The notes under the pieces are model-generated. The model was given only the letters and a program-made list of their open reading frames with translations. It ran no database searches and was not told the origin of the DNA. Of a DNA stretch of 64,000 nt, positions 48,260 through 58,984 are shown piece by piece; positions within the stretch are counted from its first letter, which is position 1; each line of letters opens with the position of its first letter. The position numbers were made by a program, and so were the translations under genes. The stretch comes from Devosia sp. (GTDB taxonomy: Bacteria; Pseudomonadota; Alphaproteobacteria; Rhizobiales; Devosiaceae): NCBI GenBank assembly GCA_017794705.1, contig CP051235.1, forward strand, positions 745,010 to 809,009, read 5' to 3'.

Positions 48260-51200
48260 ATGGCATTTTCCACCGCTCAAGATTTCATTGATGTTTGGAT
48301 CGAACTGGATCGCGCGTATGGCGCGGTTGGCGTGGGCCCCAACTTCGGCGACTATGAAGACGCCACAGCGATTGATGCGACCGCAATGGTCAATGGCGGC
48401 GGCGATCCGATCACCTTCACGAACACTCTGGCGCAATTCCCAGATTTCAGCTTCACGTTTACCGACACCGAAACGACCGCGGGTCAGGTAGGGCTTGCGG
48501 TCAACTTGGCATTTGTCTGGCTTGGGAATGCCTATGTCGACTGGCTGAACGCCGGCAATCCACCGATCCTTGACATTGCCAAGGATCGTGGCGGCGATCC
48601 GAACCCCGGCCAATCCTATCACGACAACATTCTGGGCAATCTGGGCACTAGCTCGGCAATCCAGTCTCGGTTCACTGATCCGTTCAACAATGGCGACGAC
48701 GTTGATGTAACCGGCGACGGCATAAATGACATTTCGGCCGACCCCCGTACGCTCGATGCCGCCACGCTGGCGGGCGACCGTCCCTATTTCGATGGCTACG
48801 CCACCCACTCAACCCAGAAGATTGCCACTGTGGAATGGGATCTGGAGCACGGTCTCGACCTGGATGGCAGTTATCTTGATGCCGCCAATTTTGATTTTGA
48901 ATCCAACACGAACGGTTGGTACGCAGGCGGTTCCACGCTGGCCATTGAAGCGTCCAACTCCAATGGTGTGGCGTCTGAGAGCGGCAGCGCCCACGCCCGT
49001 ATTGCGGGTGCCGGCGCCTATACACGGTTTGACGGCTATCGCACGGATTTTGGCGAAGGCTGGTCGACAGAGATCAAGATCTACCTCGATACGGGTTGGA
49101 CTGACGGTGAAGGCTTTGACTATTCAGTTGCCTCCAACCAGCAAGTGAATTCGCACCTGCGTGATTTCATCTTCCACGTCACGAAAGAAAACGACGGCGG
49201 CAGCGACCGCATTCTGATCGGCGCTAGCAACAACTCCAACTTCGCGCCGCGCCAGGACCTGGCTTCGCTGGACAACCATGCCGCGATCGAAACGTCCGGC
49301 TGGTATACTTTCCAGCACCACTTCTTTGAGTCTGCCGATGGCACTCTGGCCGTTGCATTGAGCGTGTTTGACGCGGCCGGCAATCACATTTTCACCGAGG
49401 TGCGCAACGCCGACGCCGGAAACGCAAATCCCGATGAAGTCGACACCGAGGTCGGTGGAAACCGCTACGGCTGGTTCACGGCCAATGACGTTACCGGTGG
49501 CATTGCTGTCGATAGCGTAACGCTCAAGACTTCCGAGCCCATCGGCACGCTGCAGTATGGCGACAGCGGCAACAACGTCCTGAACGGCAGCCCGTTCGAC
49601 GACACATTCATCGCTGACGGCGGTAATGACGTGATCAACGGACTTGCCGGATCTGATACTTTCGACGCATCGTCCACTACGGGCGGCGTGACCGTTGACC
49701 TTGATGACAATCCGTTCTCCGGCATTGCCGCGGGTGACGGTTTTGCCTTCTCCGGTTCGACGGGCATTGACGGCCTGACCAGCATCGAAAACGTGCGCGG
49801 CGGCACAGGATCCGATGTGGTCAACGGCAGCGCAGCGGACAACACGTTCTTCGCATCGGCCGGCAACGATACCTACGACGGCGCGGCGGGATCGGACACG
49901 TATGATGCGTCCGATGCCACACAGGCCGTCAACATCAACCTCGCCGCTGGCACAGCGTCCGGCACCGAAATCAACAATGACTCGTTGACCAGTGTCGAGA
50001 ACGCTACAGGCGGCGAAGGCAACGACACCATCACCGGCAATTCCGGTGCAAACGTGCTGGTTGGTAACGGCGGCTCAGACCTGATCACAGGCGGGGCAGG
50101 CAACGATACGCTTTTGGGCGGCGAAGGCGACGACACGCTCGTGGTAAGCGGCGGCGACATTGTAGACGGCGGAACCGGCACGGATACGGTCACCTTTGGG
50201 GTGGCCAGTACTGCCGCATCCATTGATTTCAACGATGCAACCGGCAAGTGGGAGGTCACCGTAGGTGGCGACACCGCAGAAATCGAAAATGCTGAAAAGC
50301 TGACGTTCACGGACGGAAAATCCTACCTGCTGGTCGGCGGAGGCAGCGAATTCGACGTTTCGGACGCGATCGGCGCTGCCAACGCGGCAGGTGGCGATAC
50401 CGTACTTCTGGCCGACGGTGATCACCATGTGGGTGCGCAGCTGGTCATTGATCGGGATGTCGAAATCAGTGGTGCTGGGCGAACGGATACCACCGTTCAT
50501 GTCGACTTTGACACGACATCCAGTGCAAACGCCGATTCCGGCAGCTTCATCCTCGTCAACGCCGGATTCGCACTCATTATCAACGACCTGACGATCGACG
50601 GAACCGGACATACCGTTGCTGCGGGCATTCGTTCGCTGGGTGATCTTGACGTCGACCGAGTCGGATTCAACGAACTCAAGAGTGGCCAATTCGAGGGACG
50701 CGGTATCACCCAGCGCGGCGATGGCCACGTGGATGTTGCAGATTCCTATTTCTCCGAGATTGGGCGCATCGGGATACATATGCGCGATGCAAACGTCACA
50801 GGCTCAGTTTCCAACAGCGTCTTTGTTGGCAAGGGTGATGGTGATTGGCTCGACTACGGCATTGAGCTCGGCGGCGGCGCCATTGCGACGCTGACCGGAA
50901 ATGACATCACGGGAAACACCGGCGAAGCAATCAGTGATGGCTCAACGTCCGCCGGCATCCTCGTCACCGATTACTTCGGTCCAGGCACCGACGCCACGCT
51001 GAACGACAACAACATTCACGGCAACACCTCCAGCGTCGCGGTGGGTTACCTCGACACCGACGCAAGCACAGTGACCTTTGGCACTGGCGCGAACGCCAAT
51101 ACGCTGTCAGATCCAGTAAGCATCACCGGTGATGGCACCTACAACAACACCGACACTTTGTCGGCCAACATCAACTATGAAGGCGGCCCCGCGCCCATCT

Positions 51201-54200
51201 TCTTTGAGGGCGGTTCAGGCGACGACGACATCGCAGGCGGCACGGGCGACGACACACTTGACGGCGGTGCCGGCCAAGACACCATTCTCGGTGGCGGTGG
51301 AGCGGACACAATCGAAGGTGGCGTCGGAAGTGATACGATCTACGGAAACGACGAAACATCGGACGAAGCCAACTCGGTCGTAGACACCGCCACTTATGGC
51401 GCCGGTGCGCAACTGGTGTGGAATACCGACCACTGGGAAGTCCAGGACGGAGCGGATACCGATACGCTTTACGGTGTCGAAAAGGTCGTCATCGACGGTG
51501 AAACTTTCCTTCTCGTTGACAAGAGCGCCAATGGAGGCTTCTCGACCATTCAGGAAGCAGTTGATGCTGCAACTGATGGCGGCGAAACGATCCTGGTTGC
51601 CGAAGGCACCTACCGCGAACAGGTTCTCGTGGATGGCAAAAACGGCCTGACGATCACCGCGGAATCCGGTTCAGACGTGACAGTCGAAATGGCCGACGCG
51701 CCGGTATTCAATCACCTGACCACTGACGGTGGCTCACGCGACCGCGCCGCCGTTGTGACCGTACGCGACAGCTCCGATGTGGACATTTCCGACCTGACAG
51801 TGGACGGACGCGGACTGGCCGGCTCAATGCCTTCGGGCACAAGCGCCGACTTCGAAGGTGTTCTGTACTACAATTCGGACGGCTCAATCGACAGTATCGA
51901 CGTCGTGCGCGTTCGCGACCTGCTGAATGGCGACGGCTCGCCTTCCGGCAACCAGCGCGGTAACGCAATTGTCGCCATCAATGATGATGCAGTTGCGCGC
52001 AACGTTGAAATTTCGAACTCCGACGTCAGCGACTTCCAGAAGAACGGCATCACTGCGGCTGGTGACGGGCTCACCATCAACATTCATGGCAACACGGTCA
52101 CAGGTGCCGGGTTCCTGCCGCAGTCCACAGCGATCGCCCAGAACGGCATCCAGATTTCCGGTGGCGCAGGTGGCATCGTCGATGGAAACACCATCGAGGA
52201 AATCGGCTATCAACGTGGTGACTGGGTCACGACCGGCATCATGTCCTATGGGGCGGCCGATGGCATCCAGATCATCAACAACATCCTGACGGGTGCCACC
52301 GACGGCGCAAATCCACAGGCAACCACGCACTATGGCATTTATCTGTTCGGCGAGACTGACAATGCGGTTATCACCGGCAACAGTATCGATTTCCTGACCT
52401 TCGGCATATTCGTCGGCGGAAACGCTGACAATCCCACCCTTACCGGCAACAGTTTCACCAACATGTTCCTGGAGGTCACGACAAACACGGGGTCCAATGC
52501 GACCTGGTCAGGGGACAACTACGAGATCTACGGTGACCACCGCTACCTCGGCTCCGGATATGACGGCAACGATTTGCCGCTGAATGTCTCGCTGTCCGAA
52601 GGTGTGGACTTCGCGATTGGCACTGATTTCGCCGATACGATCAACGGCCTTGGGGGCGATGACACCCTGCTGGGCGGTGACGGCGCCGACACGCTCAATG
52701 GCGGAGCGGGTGACGATTTCATCGACGGCGAGTTGGGCGCCGACATCATGTCCGGCGGTGACGATGACGACAGTTATGTGGTCGACAATTCAGGCGACGT
52801 GGTCAACGAAGCCGTAGGCGAAGGCACCGATACGGTCGAAACGTCGGCCGACTTTGTGCTCGGCGCCGGCTCCGAGGTCGAAGAGCTCAATGCAGCCGCT
52901 GGCGCCGGTGATGTTGACATCACAGGCAACGAATTCGGCCAGGCCATCAATGGTAATGAAGGCGCGAACACGCTGACCGGCGGAGGCGGAGATGACGACA
53001 TCGACGGCGGTGCCGGCATCGATACCGCCGTATTCTCTGGCAATTTTGCCGACTACTCCGTAACCAACGGATCCTTCATTTTCGACGGTCCGGACGGCGA
53101 AGACGAAGTCGTCAACGTCGAAATCGCACAATTCGATGACGTCAAAGTGCATCTCGTGGGGTCAGGCAGCGAATATACCTCGATCCAGGCGGCAATCGAC
53201 GCCGCTGATCCGGGCGATATTGTTCTGGTTCGGGCCGGCATCTACAACGAAAGCCTGAGCATCACAAAGAGCATCACGCTCTTGGGTCAGGATACCGACA
53301 ACAATGGGATCCCTGACACGATCCTGAACGCGGCCACCGCCCATGGTATCGCCTTGTCAGGCGATATCAACGATGGCGGCGCGGGGCTGGTCAAAATCCA
53401 GAACTTCGCGGTCAATGGCGCGTCGGGCGCAGGCGTGAACATTGCCAGCAATACCGTACTAGACGAACTGCAGATCGCCGGATCCAGTTTCTCGAACAAC
53501 GCCACCTTTGGTGTCGGTTCAGGCAGCGGTGCGCTGGGCGTCGGCAATGTTGAAATCAACAATTCAACGTTCACCGACAACGGTCAGGGTGGCGCGCAAG
53601 GCTCCGGTGACATTGTTCTTTTCAACTATCACGGCAATGCCGCCATCACCGACGTGGACATTGTCAGCAACCGCGTGCTTGGCGATGACACTGCGGATAA
53701 GGGCGACACCGCCATTCAAATCTCGGGCTTCGATCCGTCGACCTATGACGTGACCGCACCAATCGGCACGGTGGCCATCACAAATCTGACCACGTCAGGG
53801 GCGTTCCACAAGGGTCACATCATGATCCAGGGCTTCAACGACCTGGATGGGCTCTCCTTCACCAACGTTGACCTCGGCGGAAACACCGAGTGGGGCAACC
53901 TGGTGTTCATCGACCCAATCGGCTCGTCGGGACAAGATGGTGCCAGCAATCCAGGTTATCCCGGCAACTATGCCGGACCAGGCGGCGCCACAAGTCTTGA
54001 CCTGTCGGGCATTTCAATCACCAACACTGGCACGAGCCCTGTTGACACATTCGTCCGTGGCAGCGAGGCCAGCGAAACCGTAACCGGCACAGGCGGCAAC
54101 GATGTGCTGAATGCCCTTGCCGAAGGTGACAACGAATTCGGCGGCGACGACACAGTCTATGCCGGGGCGGGTAATGATACTCTGTTTGGCGGCGATGGCG

Positions 54201-57200
54201 TCAACGATCTCCACGGCGAGACAGGCGACGACACCTACTTTGTCGACAGCGACGACGTTGTGACGGAAGCCACCGGCGAAGGTACCGACACGGTCATTGC
54301 CACCGACGATTTCGTCCTTTCAGCGGGCTCTGAAGTTGAAGTGCTCAACGCCAACCCGGGCACTGATCCCATCGACATTACAGGTAACGAGTTCGGTCAG
54401 ACGATCAACGGCAACTCTGGCGACAACATCCTTGATGGCGGTGATGGTAGCGACATTCTGAACGGCGGCGACGGCGACGACACGCTAATTGGAGGCAAAG
54501 GCGACGACGTCGTTGATGGCGGCGACGGCGAGGATACCATCATCCAGAGCGGGAGTATTTCGGACTTCTATTTCAATCCGTTGACTGGCAAGCTTGAAGA
54601 TCAGCGCGCCGAGCCGTTCAACCAGGGTGCAGACAGCGGCGTCAATATCGAAAAGGTCGTGTTTGACGACGCCATCCTGCACATCGTGGGCAACGGCGGC
54701 TATGCGACGCTTCAGGAAGCCATTGACGCGGCCGAGCAGACGGCGATCGATGGACTTGGCGGCAAGGCGAACATTGTCTTCGTCTACCCTGGGGCGCATG
54801 CTGCAGATGGGGACAACGTTGCTTACATTTCCGGCCCCAACCTTGATGGCCTGATCATCAACGGTGTGAATGCTGACATCGCTGGCACGGATGTCTCGCG
54901 GGATCCCAGTTCCGGCGTTGGCGAATCCACGATTCTCGGCGGAATCCAGGTCACATCCAACAACGTCACATTCTCTGGACTGCGGTTTGAAGATGGCGCC
55001 AGTTTCCTTGGTTCCAACACCGCACTTCATGTCCAGGCCGATGGCGTGACTGTTCAGAACTCGTTGTTCTACAGCAGCGTGGCGACTCCGGGCAAAACCG
55101 GCATCGTGACCGCCACGGGTGTCGCCGGGAATCTGACGGTTTCCGGAAACGCGTTCGAGGGCTGGCATGCTGGCGCTTACCTCAATCCGGGTCTGACCGC
55201 TTCCGTCATCGGGAACGACTTCTCCGACAACACCGTGGGCATGTCTCTGGACCTGAATTCGGACCACCCTGGTTCGGCCAGCTCGTCGGTGACCGGCAAT
55301 ACGTTCAACAACACCTACGAAAACATCGGCGTTGGCGGCATCAAGGGTGACGCGGATGCCGGGGCAATCATTGGCGCCAATACATTTGGCGGCGGCGCGC
55401 CTGAGGTTGGCCTCTATCCGTTCGAGGCCGGCGACGGCCAGGTGATCACTGGAACCCAGCACGATGACGTGTTCATGGGTGCCGAAGGCTACGTTTCCCA
55501 GGGCGGCCAGGAGGTCCATGCCGGCGCTGGCGAAGACCTCGTGAATGGCGGTCAGGGCGACGACACCCTCTTCGGTGACGCCGGCGCGGACACCATCAAT
55601 GGTGGCGCAGGCGATGACGAGGTGCATGGTGGAAGTGAAAACGATACAATCCATGGCAACGACAACAACGACACGCTCTACGGCGATGCCGGCGAAGATG
55701 ACCTGTTTGGCGATGCGGGCGACGATACTCTGATCGGCGGTGCCGATGACGACAATCTGGACGGCGGCGCAGGCATCGATACCGCTGTGTATGCGGCTGA
55801 CCTTGACGCAGGCGACTTTACGCCGGGCGGGTCCTGGAACGTTGACGGTGGCAGCGAAGGCACCGATCACCTGACCGGGGTGGAGATTGTCGAAGACCAG
55901 AGCGGTTCCGGCGAGCGCTTCTTGTTGGTGGGTTCGGACGGATTTGCGTCGATCCAGGACGCGATCGACGCCGCAAATCCGGGCGACACGATACTGGTGG
56001 CGGAAGGTGACTATGGGCCCATCACTGTCGACGTGGCTGACCTGACCATCCTGGCTGTCGAACCTGGCGTGACCATAAACGGCGCAGACGGAGTTTCCCA
56101 GGGATCAGCCATTCGCGTTGAAGCGGGCGTTGACGGTTTCACCCTTGGTGGAAACGGCACGTCAATCGAAGTCAATGCGGGTGTCAACTCGCTGGCAGCG
56201 ATCTATGCCGTTGGTGACAATGACGACCTGACCATTTCCGGCAACACGCTGAATGGCGGTGGTGACCACGCCTTCCTGAGTGGAGTGAGTGGCGGGCTCG
56301 GCCTTTCCAACTCGACGCTTTCAGGCAACACACTGACCTCAACCGGCGGCGCAGCCGTTGTCTATGTCAACGGACCAGCCAGCATTGGCGGCTCGGTCTC
56401 AACGAACGTGTCGATCACCAACAACGATGTGTCGGCGGGTGGATCTGTGCTGGACCAGATGCTGGTGGGTGTGGAAGCGACCAATTCCGACGTTTCCAAC
56501 AACAGCTTCTCTGGCAATGCCGACTACGCACAACTTGAGTTCTGGGGCAGTGGCAACACGGCCAACGGGAACAGCTTTGGAGCAATTGGACCTGCCATTG
56601 TTTCGGACAACGGCCTGACCCCTTCGGTCATTGCAAATGGCAACTGGTTCGGCTCGGCGGTTCCCGCCACGATCGTGACGCTCATTTCGACGAACGTGCT
56701 TTCTGCCAACTACCTGGATGACGGCACTGACAGCGACGGAGGTGCGGCCGGGTTCGTCGGCGGCGGTAGCCTGATCCCGACACCGGTGCAGAACGTCACG
56801 CAAGGCACGGGCGCATTCTCCATCGCTGTGGCGCTGGGCAATGCCAACGCCAGCGACGAGATCACCGTTGCGGCCGGAGACTATTCCGGCGAAAGCCCGA
56901 TCACGGTCGATGTCAATGACCTGACCATCGACGCTGTTGCGGGAGCCACCGGAATCGCCTTCACCATGGGCACCGCGACCGAGCTGACGCTCGAGGGCGA
57001 CGCTGATATCAATGTGACGGGCGACAGCGATGGCGAGACCATCACTGGCAATGATGGCGACAACTGGATCGCTCCGAGCACTGGCGATGACGTAGTTAAT
57101 GCGGGTGCTGGCAATGATACTATTGACTATGCCGACCAAACCAGTGGTGTCACTGTTTCGCTCGAATTTGGGGCCGCGTTTGGAGGAGCAATTGGCTCTG

Positions 57201-58945
57201 ACACGATCAGCGGCTTTGAGAACATACGGGGTGGCTCAGGCAACGACATTCTTGTGGGCGATTCAAACGACAATGTGTTTTTCGCTTCATTGGGTGACGA
57301 CGACATTCAAGGCAACGGCGGTGATGACACCTATGACGCAAGCAATTCATCACATGCCGTAACTGCATTGATGAGCATTGGGAGCGTGGGCGGAACGGGC
57401 GTCGGGAACGACTCTATCTCTGGAATCGAGAACGTGACTGGCTCCGCATTCAATGACAACATTCAAGGTGACTCTGGTCGAAACATACTCATCGGAAACG
57501 ATGGAAACGACACCATTGGCGGCGGCGGAGATATTGATCGTCTATACGGCAACGACGGTGACGACAATCTCTCCGGCGGCCACGGCAACGACAAGATATT
57601 TGCTGGCGACGATGACGATACGGTCCATGGCGATGCTGGCGACGATGAGATCCGTGGTGGCGAAGGCGAGGACGACTTGTTCGGCGATGCTGGCAACGAC
57701 ACAATTTACGGCGGTGATGACGACGACACGATCGACGGTGGATCCGACACAGATACGCTTGTGCTCAATGGCAACAGCGCGGACTATCTGGTCACTCTGA
57801 ACGGCGATGGTTCTGGGACTGTTGTCGACCAGGTCGGCGATGAGGGCACCGATACTTTCAGCAACATTGAGTTCATCCGCTTTGACGGAGACAATGTCAC
57901 CATCTCTTCAGTTTCCCCTGCCCCTGGCGACGATGACCTTGATGGTGGCGGCGGTTCGGATGTGCTGTTCCGTGTTGGCGGTGGTGGCAACAAGTTCGTT
58001 GCGACGACCGGTGATGGAAACTCGCCCATAGCAACCATTGGCGAGACCGCGGCAGATACTGTTGTAGCGATTGGCGGGAACATTGACGGTATCGGCGGCG
58101 ATGACGTCATTTTCACCCGCGTCTCCAACGATTCGCATTACCGGGTCGATGCCGCGACGGGCGTGACGACCAATATCGGTCTCAACTGGATTGATCTTTT
58201 GGGCGTCACCGATGTGGATGGCGATGGTGATTTCGAGTTCGTTGCCTACTCGTCAGGAAATGGTTTCTCAACCTGGGATGCGTCCACAGGCATCAAGGAA
58301 GTCTCCATTGGCCGTGACGGCTTCACCATGCTTGCGGTTGGCAACCTGGTTGAACAGGCGGGTCCGGCGGACGATGGCCATCAGGAGTTTCTGATGATCA
58401 ACAACGTCACCGGGTCGATGAATATCTTCAGCGACGCGGGCAATTTTGTCGCCGGAGTGAGGAACACCAGCAACTTCGAATTTTTCGGACTGGCAGATGT
58501 CAATGGGGATGGTGTCGAAGAGTCCGTGTTCAGAAACCTCACCAATTTGAGCTACAGCGCTGTCGACAATAACGCAGCAATCGTTCGAAACTACGCGCGG
58601 CCGGACAAGGACCTGGCAGCAATTGCTGACCTGGATGGTGATGGCATAGACGACCTCGTGTTCCTGCAAACCAACGGACGCTACCAGTTCGTCTCGGGCG
58701 ACCAGTCCTGGGTCAAGGTTCTGCAGATGGACGACCTCGACCTGGTGGGCGTCGGTAACTACGATGACAGTCAGGACGGCGCCGAAGACCTGCTCTTCAG
58801 GGAACTCGACGGCTCCTACATCGCCGTCAACGGGGACAGAAATGTCGTTGTCGACTACGGCCATGCCGGCGACACTGTGCTCGAAAACGACCTGTTCAAC
58901 ACTCAAATCGACAACAACTCAGCAGATGACGCACTCCTGAGCTGA
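48260..58945 (+). CDS. Giant RTX exoprotein with six beta-helix modules and a propeller-like C-terminus
   Basis: About 3,561 residues, presumed type I secretion substrate; no N-terminal signal peptide. Residues ~1-210 form an unrecognised domain; ~215-430 look like a lectin/LamG-type jelly roll (FESNTNGWYAGG start, VDSVTLKTSE end). Then RTX nonapeptide blocks (GGxGxDxUx) alternate with pectate-lyase-like right-handed beta-helix modules near residues 690, 1080, 1630, 2140, 2550 and 2845, several opening with SIQxAIDAAxPGDTILV. From ~3222 seven FG-GAP-like repeats (DVDGDGDFEFV, DVNGDGVEESVF, DLDGDGIDDLVF) lead to a C-terminus DDALLS. A catalytic role is possible but no lyase residues were confirmed; adhesion or polysaccharide binding fits equally. 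ATG at 48260 has AGGG upstream; GTG at 48230 is an alternative. Confidence 0.9.
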   Translation: MAFSTAQDFIDVWIELDRAYGAVGVGPNFGDYEDATAIDATAMVNGGGDPITFTNTLAQFPDFSFTFTDTETTAGQVGLAVNLAFVWLGNAYVDWLNAGNPPILDIAKDRGGDPNPGQSYHDNILGNLGTSSAIQSRFTDPFNNGDDVDVTGDGINDISADPRTLDAATLAGDRPYFDGYATHSTQKIATVEWDLEHGLDLDGSYLDAANFDFESNTNGWYAGGSTLAIEASNSNGVASESGSAHARIAGAGAYTRFDGYRTDFGEGWSTEIKIYLDTGWTDGEGFDYSVASNQQVNSHLRDFIFHVTKENDGGSDRILIGASNNSNFAPRQDLASLDNHAAIETSGWYTFQHHFFESADGTLAVALSVFDAAGNHIFTEVRNADAGNANPDEVDTEVGGNRYGWFTANDVTGGIAVDSVTLKTSEPIGTLQYGDSGNNVLNGSPFDDTFIADGGNDVINGLAGSDTFDASSTTGGVTVDLDDNPFSGIAAGDGFAFSGSTGIDGLTSIENVRGGTGSDVVNGSAADNTFFASAGNDTYDGAAGSDTYDASDATQAVNINLAAGTASGTEINNDSLTSVENATGGEGNDTITGNSGANVLVGNGGSDLITGGAGNDTLLGGEGDDTLVVSGGDIVDGGTGTDTVTFGVASTAASIDFNDATGKWEVTVGGDTAEIENAEKLTFTDGKSYLLVGGGSEFDVSDAIGAANAAGGDTVLLADGDHHVGAQLVIDRDVEISGAGRTDTTVHVDFDTTSSANADSGSFILVNAGFALIINDLTIDGTGHTVAAGIRSLGDLDVDRVGFNELKSGQFEGRGITQRGDGHVDVADSYFSEIGRIGIHMRDANVTGSVSNSVFVGKGDGDWLDYGIELGGGAIATLTGNDITGNTGEAISDGSTSAGILVTDYFGPGTDATLNDNNIHGNTSSVAVGYLDTDASTVTFGTGANANTLSDPVSITGDGTYNNTDTLSANINYEGGPAPIFFEGGSGDDDIAGGTGDDTLDGGAGQDTILGGGGADTIEGGVGSDTIYGNDETSDEANSVVDTATYGAGAQLVWNTDHWEVQDGADTDTLYGVEKVVIDGETFLLVDKSANGGFSTIQEAVDAATDGGETILVAEGTYREQVLVDGKNGLTITAESGSDVTVEMADAPVFNHLTTDGGSRDRAAVVTVRDSSDVDISDLTVDGRGLAGSMPSGTSADFEGVLYYNSDGSIDSIDVVRVRDLLNGDGSPSGNQRGNAIVAINDDAVARNVEISNSDVSDFQKNGITAAGDGLTINIHGNTVTGAGFLPQSTAIAQNGIQISGGAGGIVDGNTIEEIGYQRGDWVTTGIMSYGAADGIQIINNILTGATDGANPQATTHYGIYLFGETDNAVITGNSIDFLTFGIFVGGNADNPTLTGNSFTNMFLEVTTNTGSNATWSGDNYEIYGDHRYLGSGYDGNDLPLNVSLSEGVDFAIGTDFADTINGLGGDDTLLGGDGADTLNGGAGDDFIDGELGADIMSGGDDDDSYVVDNSGDVVNEAVGEGTDTVETSADFVLGAGSEVEELNAAAGAGDVDITGNEFGQAINGNEGANTLTGGGGDDDIDGGAGIDTAVFSGNFADYSVTNGSFIFDGPDGEDEVVNVEIAQFDDVKVHLVGSGSEYTSIQAAIDAADPGDIVLVRAGIYNESLSITKSITLLGQDTDNNGIPDTILNAATAHGIALSGDINDGGAGLVKIQNFAVNGASGAGVNIASNTVLDELQIAGSSFSNNATFGVGSGSGALGVGNVEINNSTFTDNGQGGAQGSGDIVLFNYHGNAAITDVDIVSNRVLGDDTADKGDTAIQISGFDPSTYDVTAPIGTVAITNLTTSGAFHKGHIMIQGFNDLDGLSFTNVDLGGNTEWGNLVFIDPIGSSGQDGASNPGYPGNYAGPGGATSLDLSGISITNTGTSPVDTFVRGSEASETVTGTGGNDVLNALAEGDNEFGGDDTVYAGAGNDTLFGGDGVNDLHGETGDDTYFVDSDDVVTEATGEGTDTVIATDDFVLSAGSEVEVLNANPGTDPIDITGNEFGQTINGNSGDNILDGGDGSDILNGGDGDDTLIGGKGDDVVDGGDGEDTIIQSGSISDFYFNPLTGKLEDQRAEPFNQGADSGVNIEKVVFDDAILHIVGNGGYATLQEAIDAAEQTAIDGLGGKANIVFVYPGAHAADGDNVAYISGPNLDGLIINGVNADIAGTDVSRDPSSGVGESTILGGIQVTSNNVTFSGLRFEDGASFLGSNTALHVQADGVTVQNSLFYSSVATPGKTGIVTATGVAGNLTVSGNAFEGWHAGAYLNPGLTASVIGNDFSDNTVGMSLDLNSDHPGSASSSVTGNTFNNTYENIGVGGIKGDADAGAIIGANTFGGGAPEVGLYPFEAGDGQVITGTQHDDVFMGAEGYVSQGGQEVHAGAGEDLVNGGQGDDTLFGDAGADTINGGAGDDEVHGGSENDTIHGNDNNDTLYGDAGEDDLFGDAGDDTLIGGADDDNLDGGAGIDTAVYAADLDAGDFTPGGSWNVDGGSEGTDHLTGVEIVEDQSGSGERFLLVGSDGFASIQDAIDAANPGDTILVAEGDYGPITVDVADLTILAVEPGVTINGADGVSQGSAIRVEAGVDGFTLGGNGTSIEVNAGVNSLAAIYAVGDNDDLTISGNTLNGGGDHAFLSGVSGGLGLSNSTLSGNTLTSTGGAAVVYVNGPASIGGSVSTNVSITNNDVSAGGSVLDQMLVGVEATNSDVSNNSFSGNADYAQLEFWGSGNTANGNSFGAIGPAIVSDNGLTPSVIANGNWFGSAVPATIVTLISTNVLSANYLDDGTDSDGGAAGFVGGGSLIPTPVQNVTQGTGAFSIAVALGNANASDEITVAAGDYSGESPITVDVNDLTIDAVAGATGIAFTMGTATELTLEGDADINVTGDSDGETITGNDGDNWIAPSTGDDVVNAGAGNDTIDYADQTSGVTVSLEFGAAFGGAIGSDTISGFENIRGGSGNDILVGDSNDNVFFASLGDDDIQGNGGDDTYDASNSSHAVTALMSIGSVGGTGVGNDSISGIENVTGSAFNDNIQGDSGRNILIGNDGNDTIGGGGDIDRLYGNDGDDNLSGGHGNDKIFAGDDDDTVHGDAGDDEIRGGEGEDDLFGDAGNDTIYGGDDDDTIDGGSDTDTLVLNGNSADYLVTLNGDGSGTVVDQVGDEGTDTFSNIEFIRFDGDNVTISSVSPAPGDDDLDGGGGSDVLFRVGGGGNKFVATTGDGNSPIATIGETAADTVVAIGGNIDGIGGDDVIFTRVSNDSHYRVDAATGVTTNIGLNWIDLLGVTDVDGDGDFEFVAYSSGNGFSTWDASTGIKEVSIGRDGFTMLAVGNLVEQAGPADDGHQEFLMINNVTGSMNIFSDAGNFVAGVRNTSNFEFFGLADVNGDGVEESVFRNLTNLSYSAVDNNAAIVRNYARPDKDLAAIADLDGDGIDDLVFLQTNGRYQFVSGDQSWVKVLQMDDLDLVGVGNYDDSQDGAEDLLFRELDGSYIAVNGDRNVVVDYGHAGDTVLENDLFNTQIDNNSADDALLS

Positions 58946-58963
58946 AGAAAATAGCAAGATCCC
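57927..58963 (+). repeat. 1,037-bp direct repeat, copy 1 (C-terminal RTX cassette)
   Basis: Reads base for base the same as 61031-62067, at a constant offset of 3,104 bp. It encodes the last ~339 residues of the giant RTX protein, the stop codon and 18 bases beyond. Both proteins have identical residues throughout, and the matching antisense frames also agree, which supports DNA identity rather than just protein similarity. Confidence 0.95.
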
Positions 58964-58984
58964 GGGCAAATATGCCCGGGATCT
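58957..58984 (+). terminator. Hairpin after the giant RTX gene
   Basis: Perfect 12-bp stem AGATCCCGGGCA/TGCCCGGGATCT with an AATA loop, 11 bp after the stop. No T-run follows, but stability is high, so it is a likely terminator or mRNA-end structure. The 5' arm lies partly inside the repeat cassette. Confidence 0.6.

Noticed and set aside
54485..55870. 461-codon minus-strand frame inside the giant RTX gene
   Set aside because: Created by the repetitive GC-rich coding DNA of the RTX gene; no promoter, ribosome site or family similarity.
49600..57750. Regular short repeats (GGCGACGAC and similar) that could look like a CRISPR or satellite array
   Set aside because: They are in frame and encode RTX nonapeptides; spacing follows codons, with no conserved repeat plus unique spacer structure.
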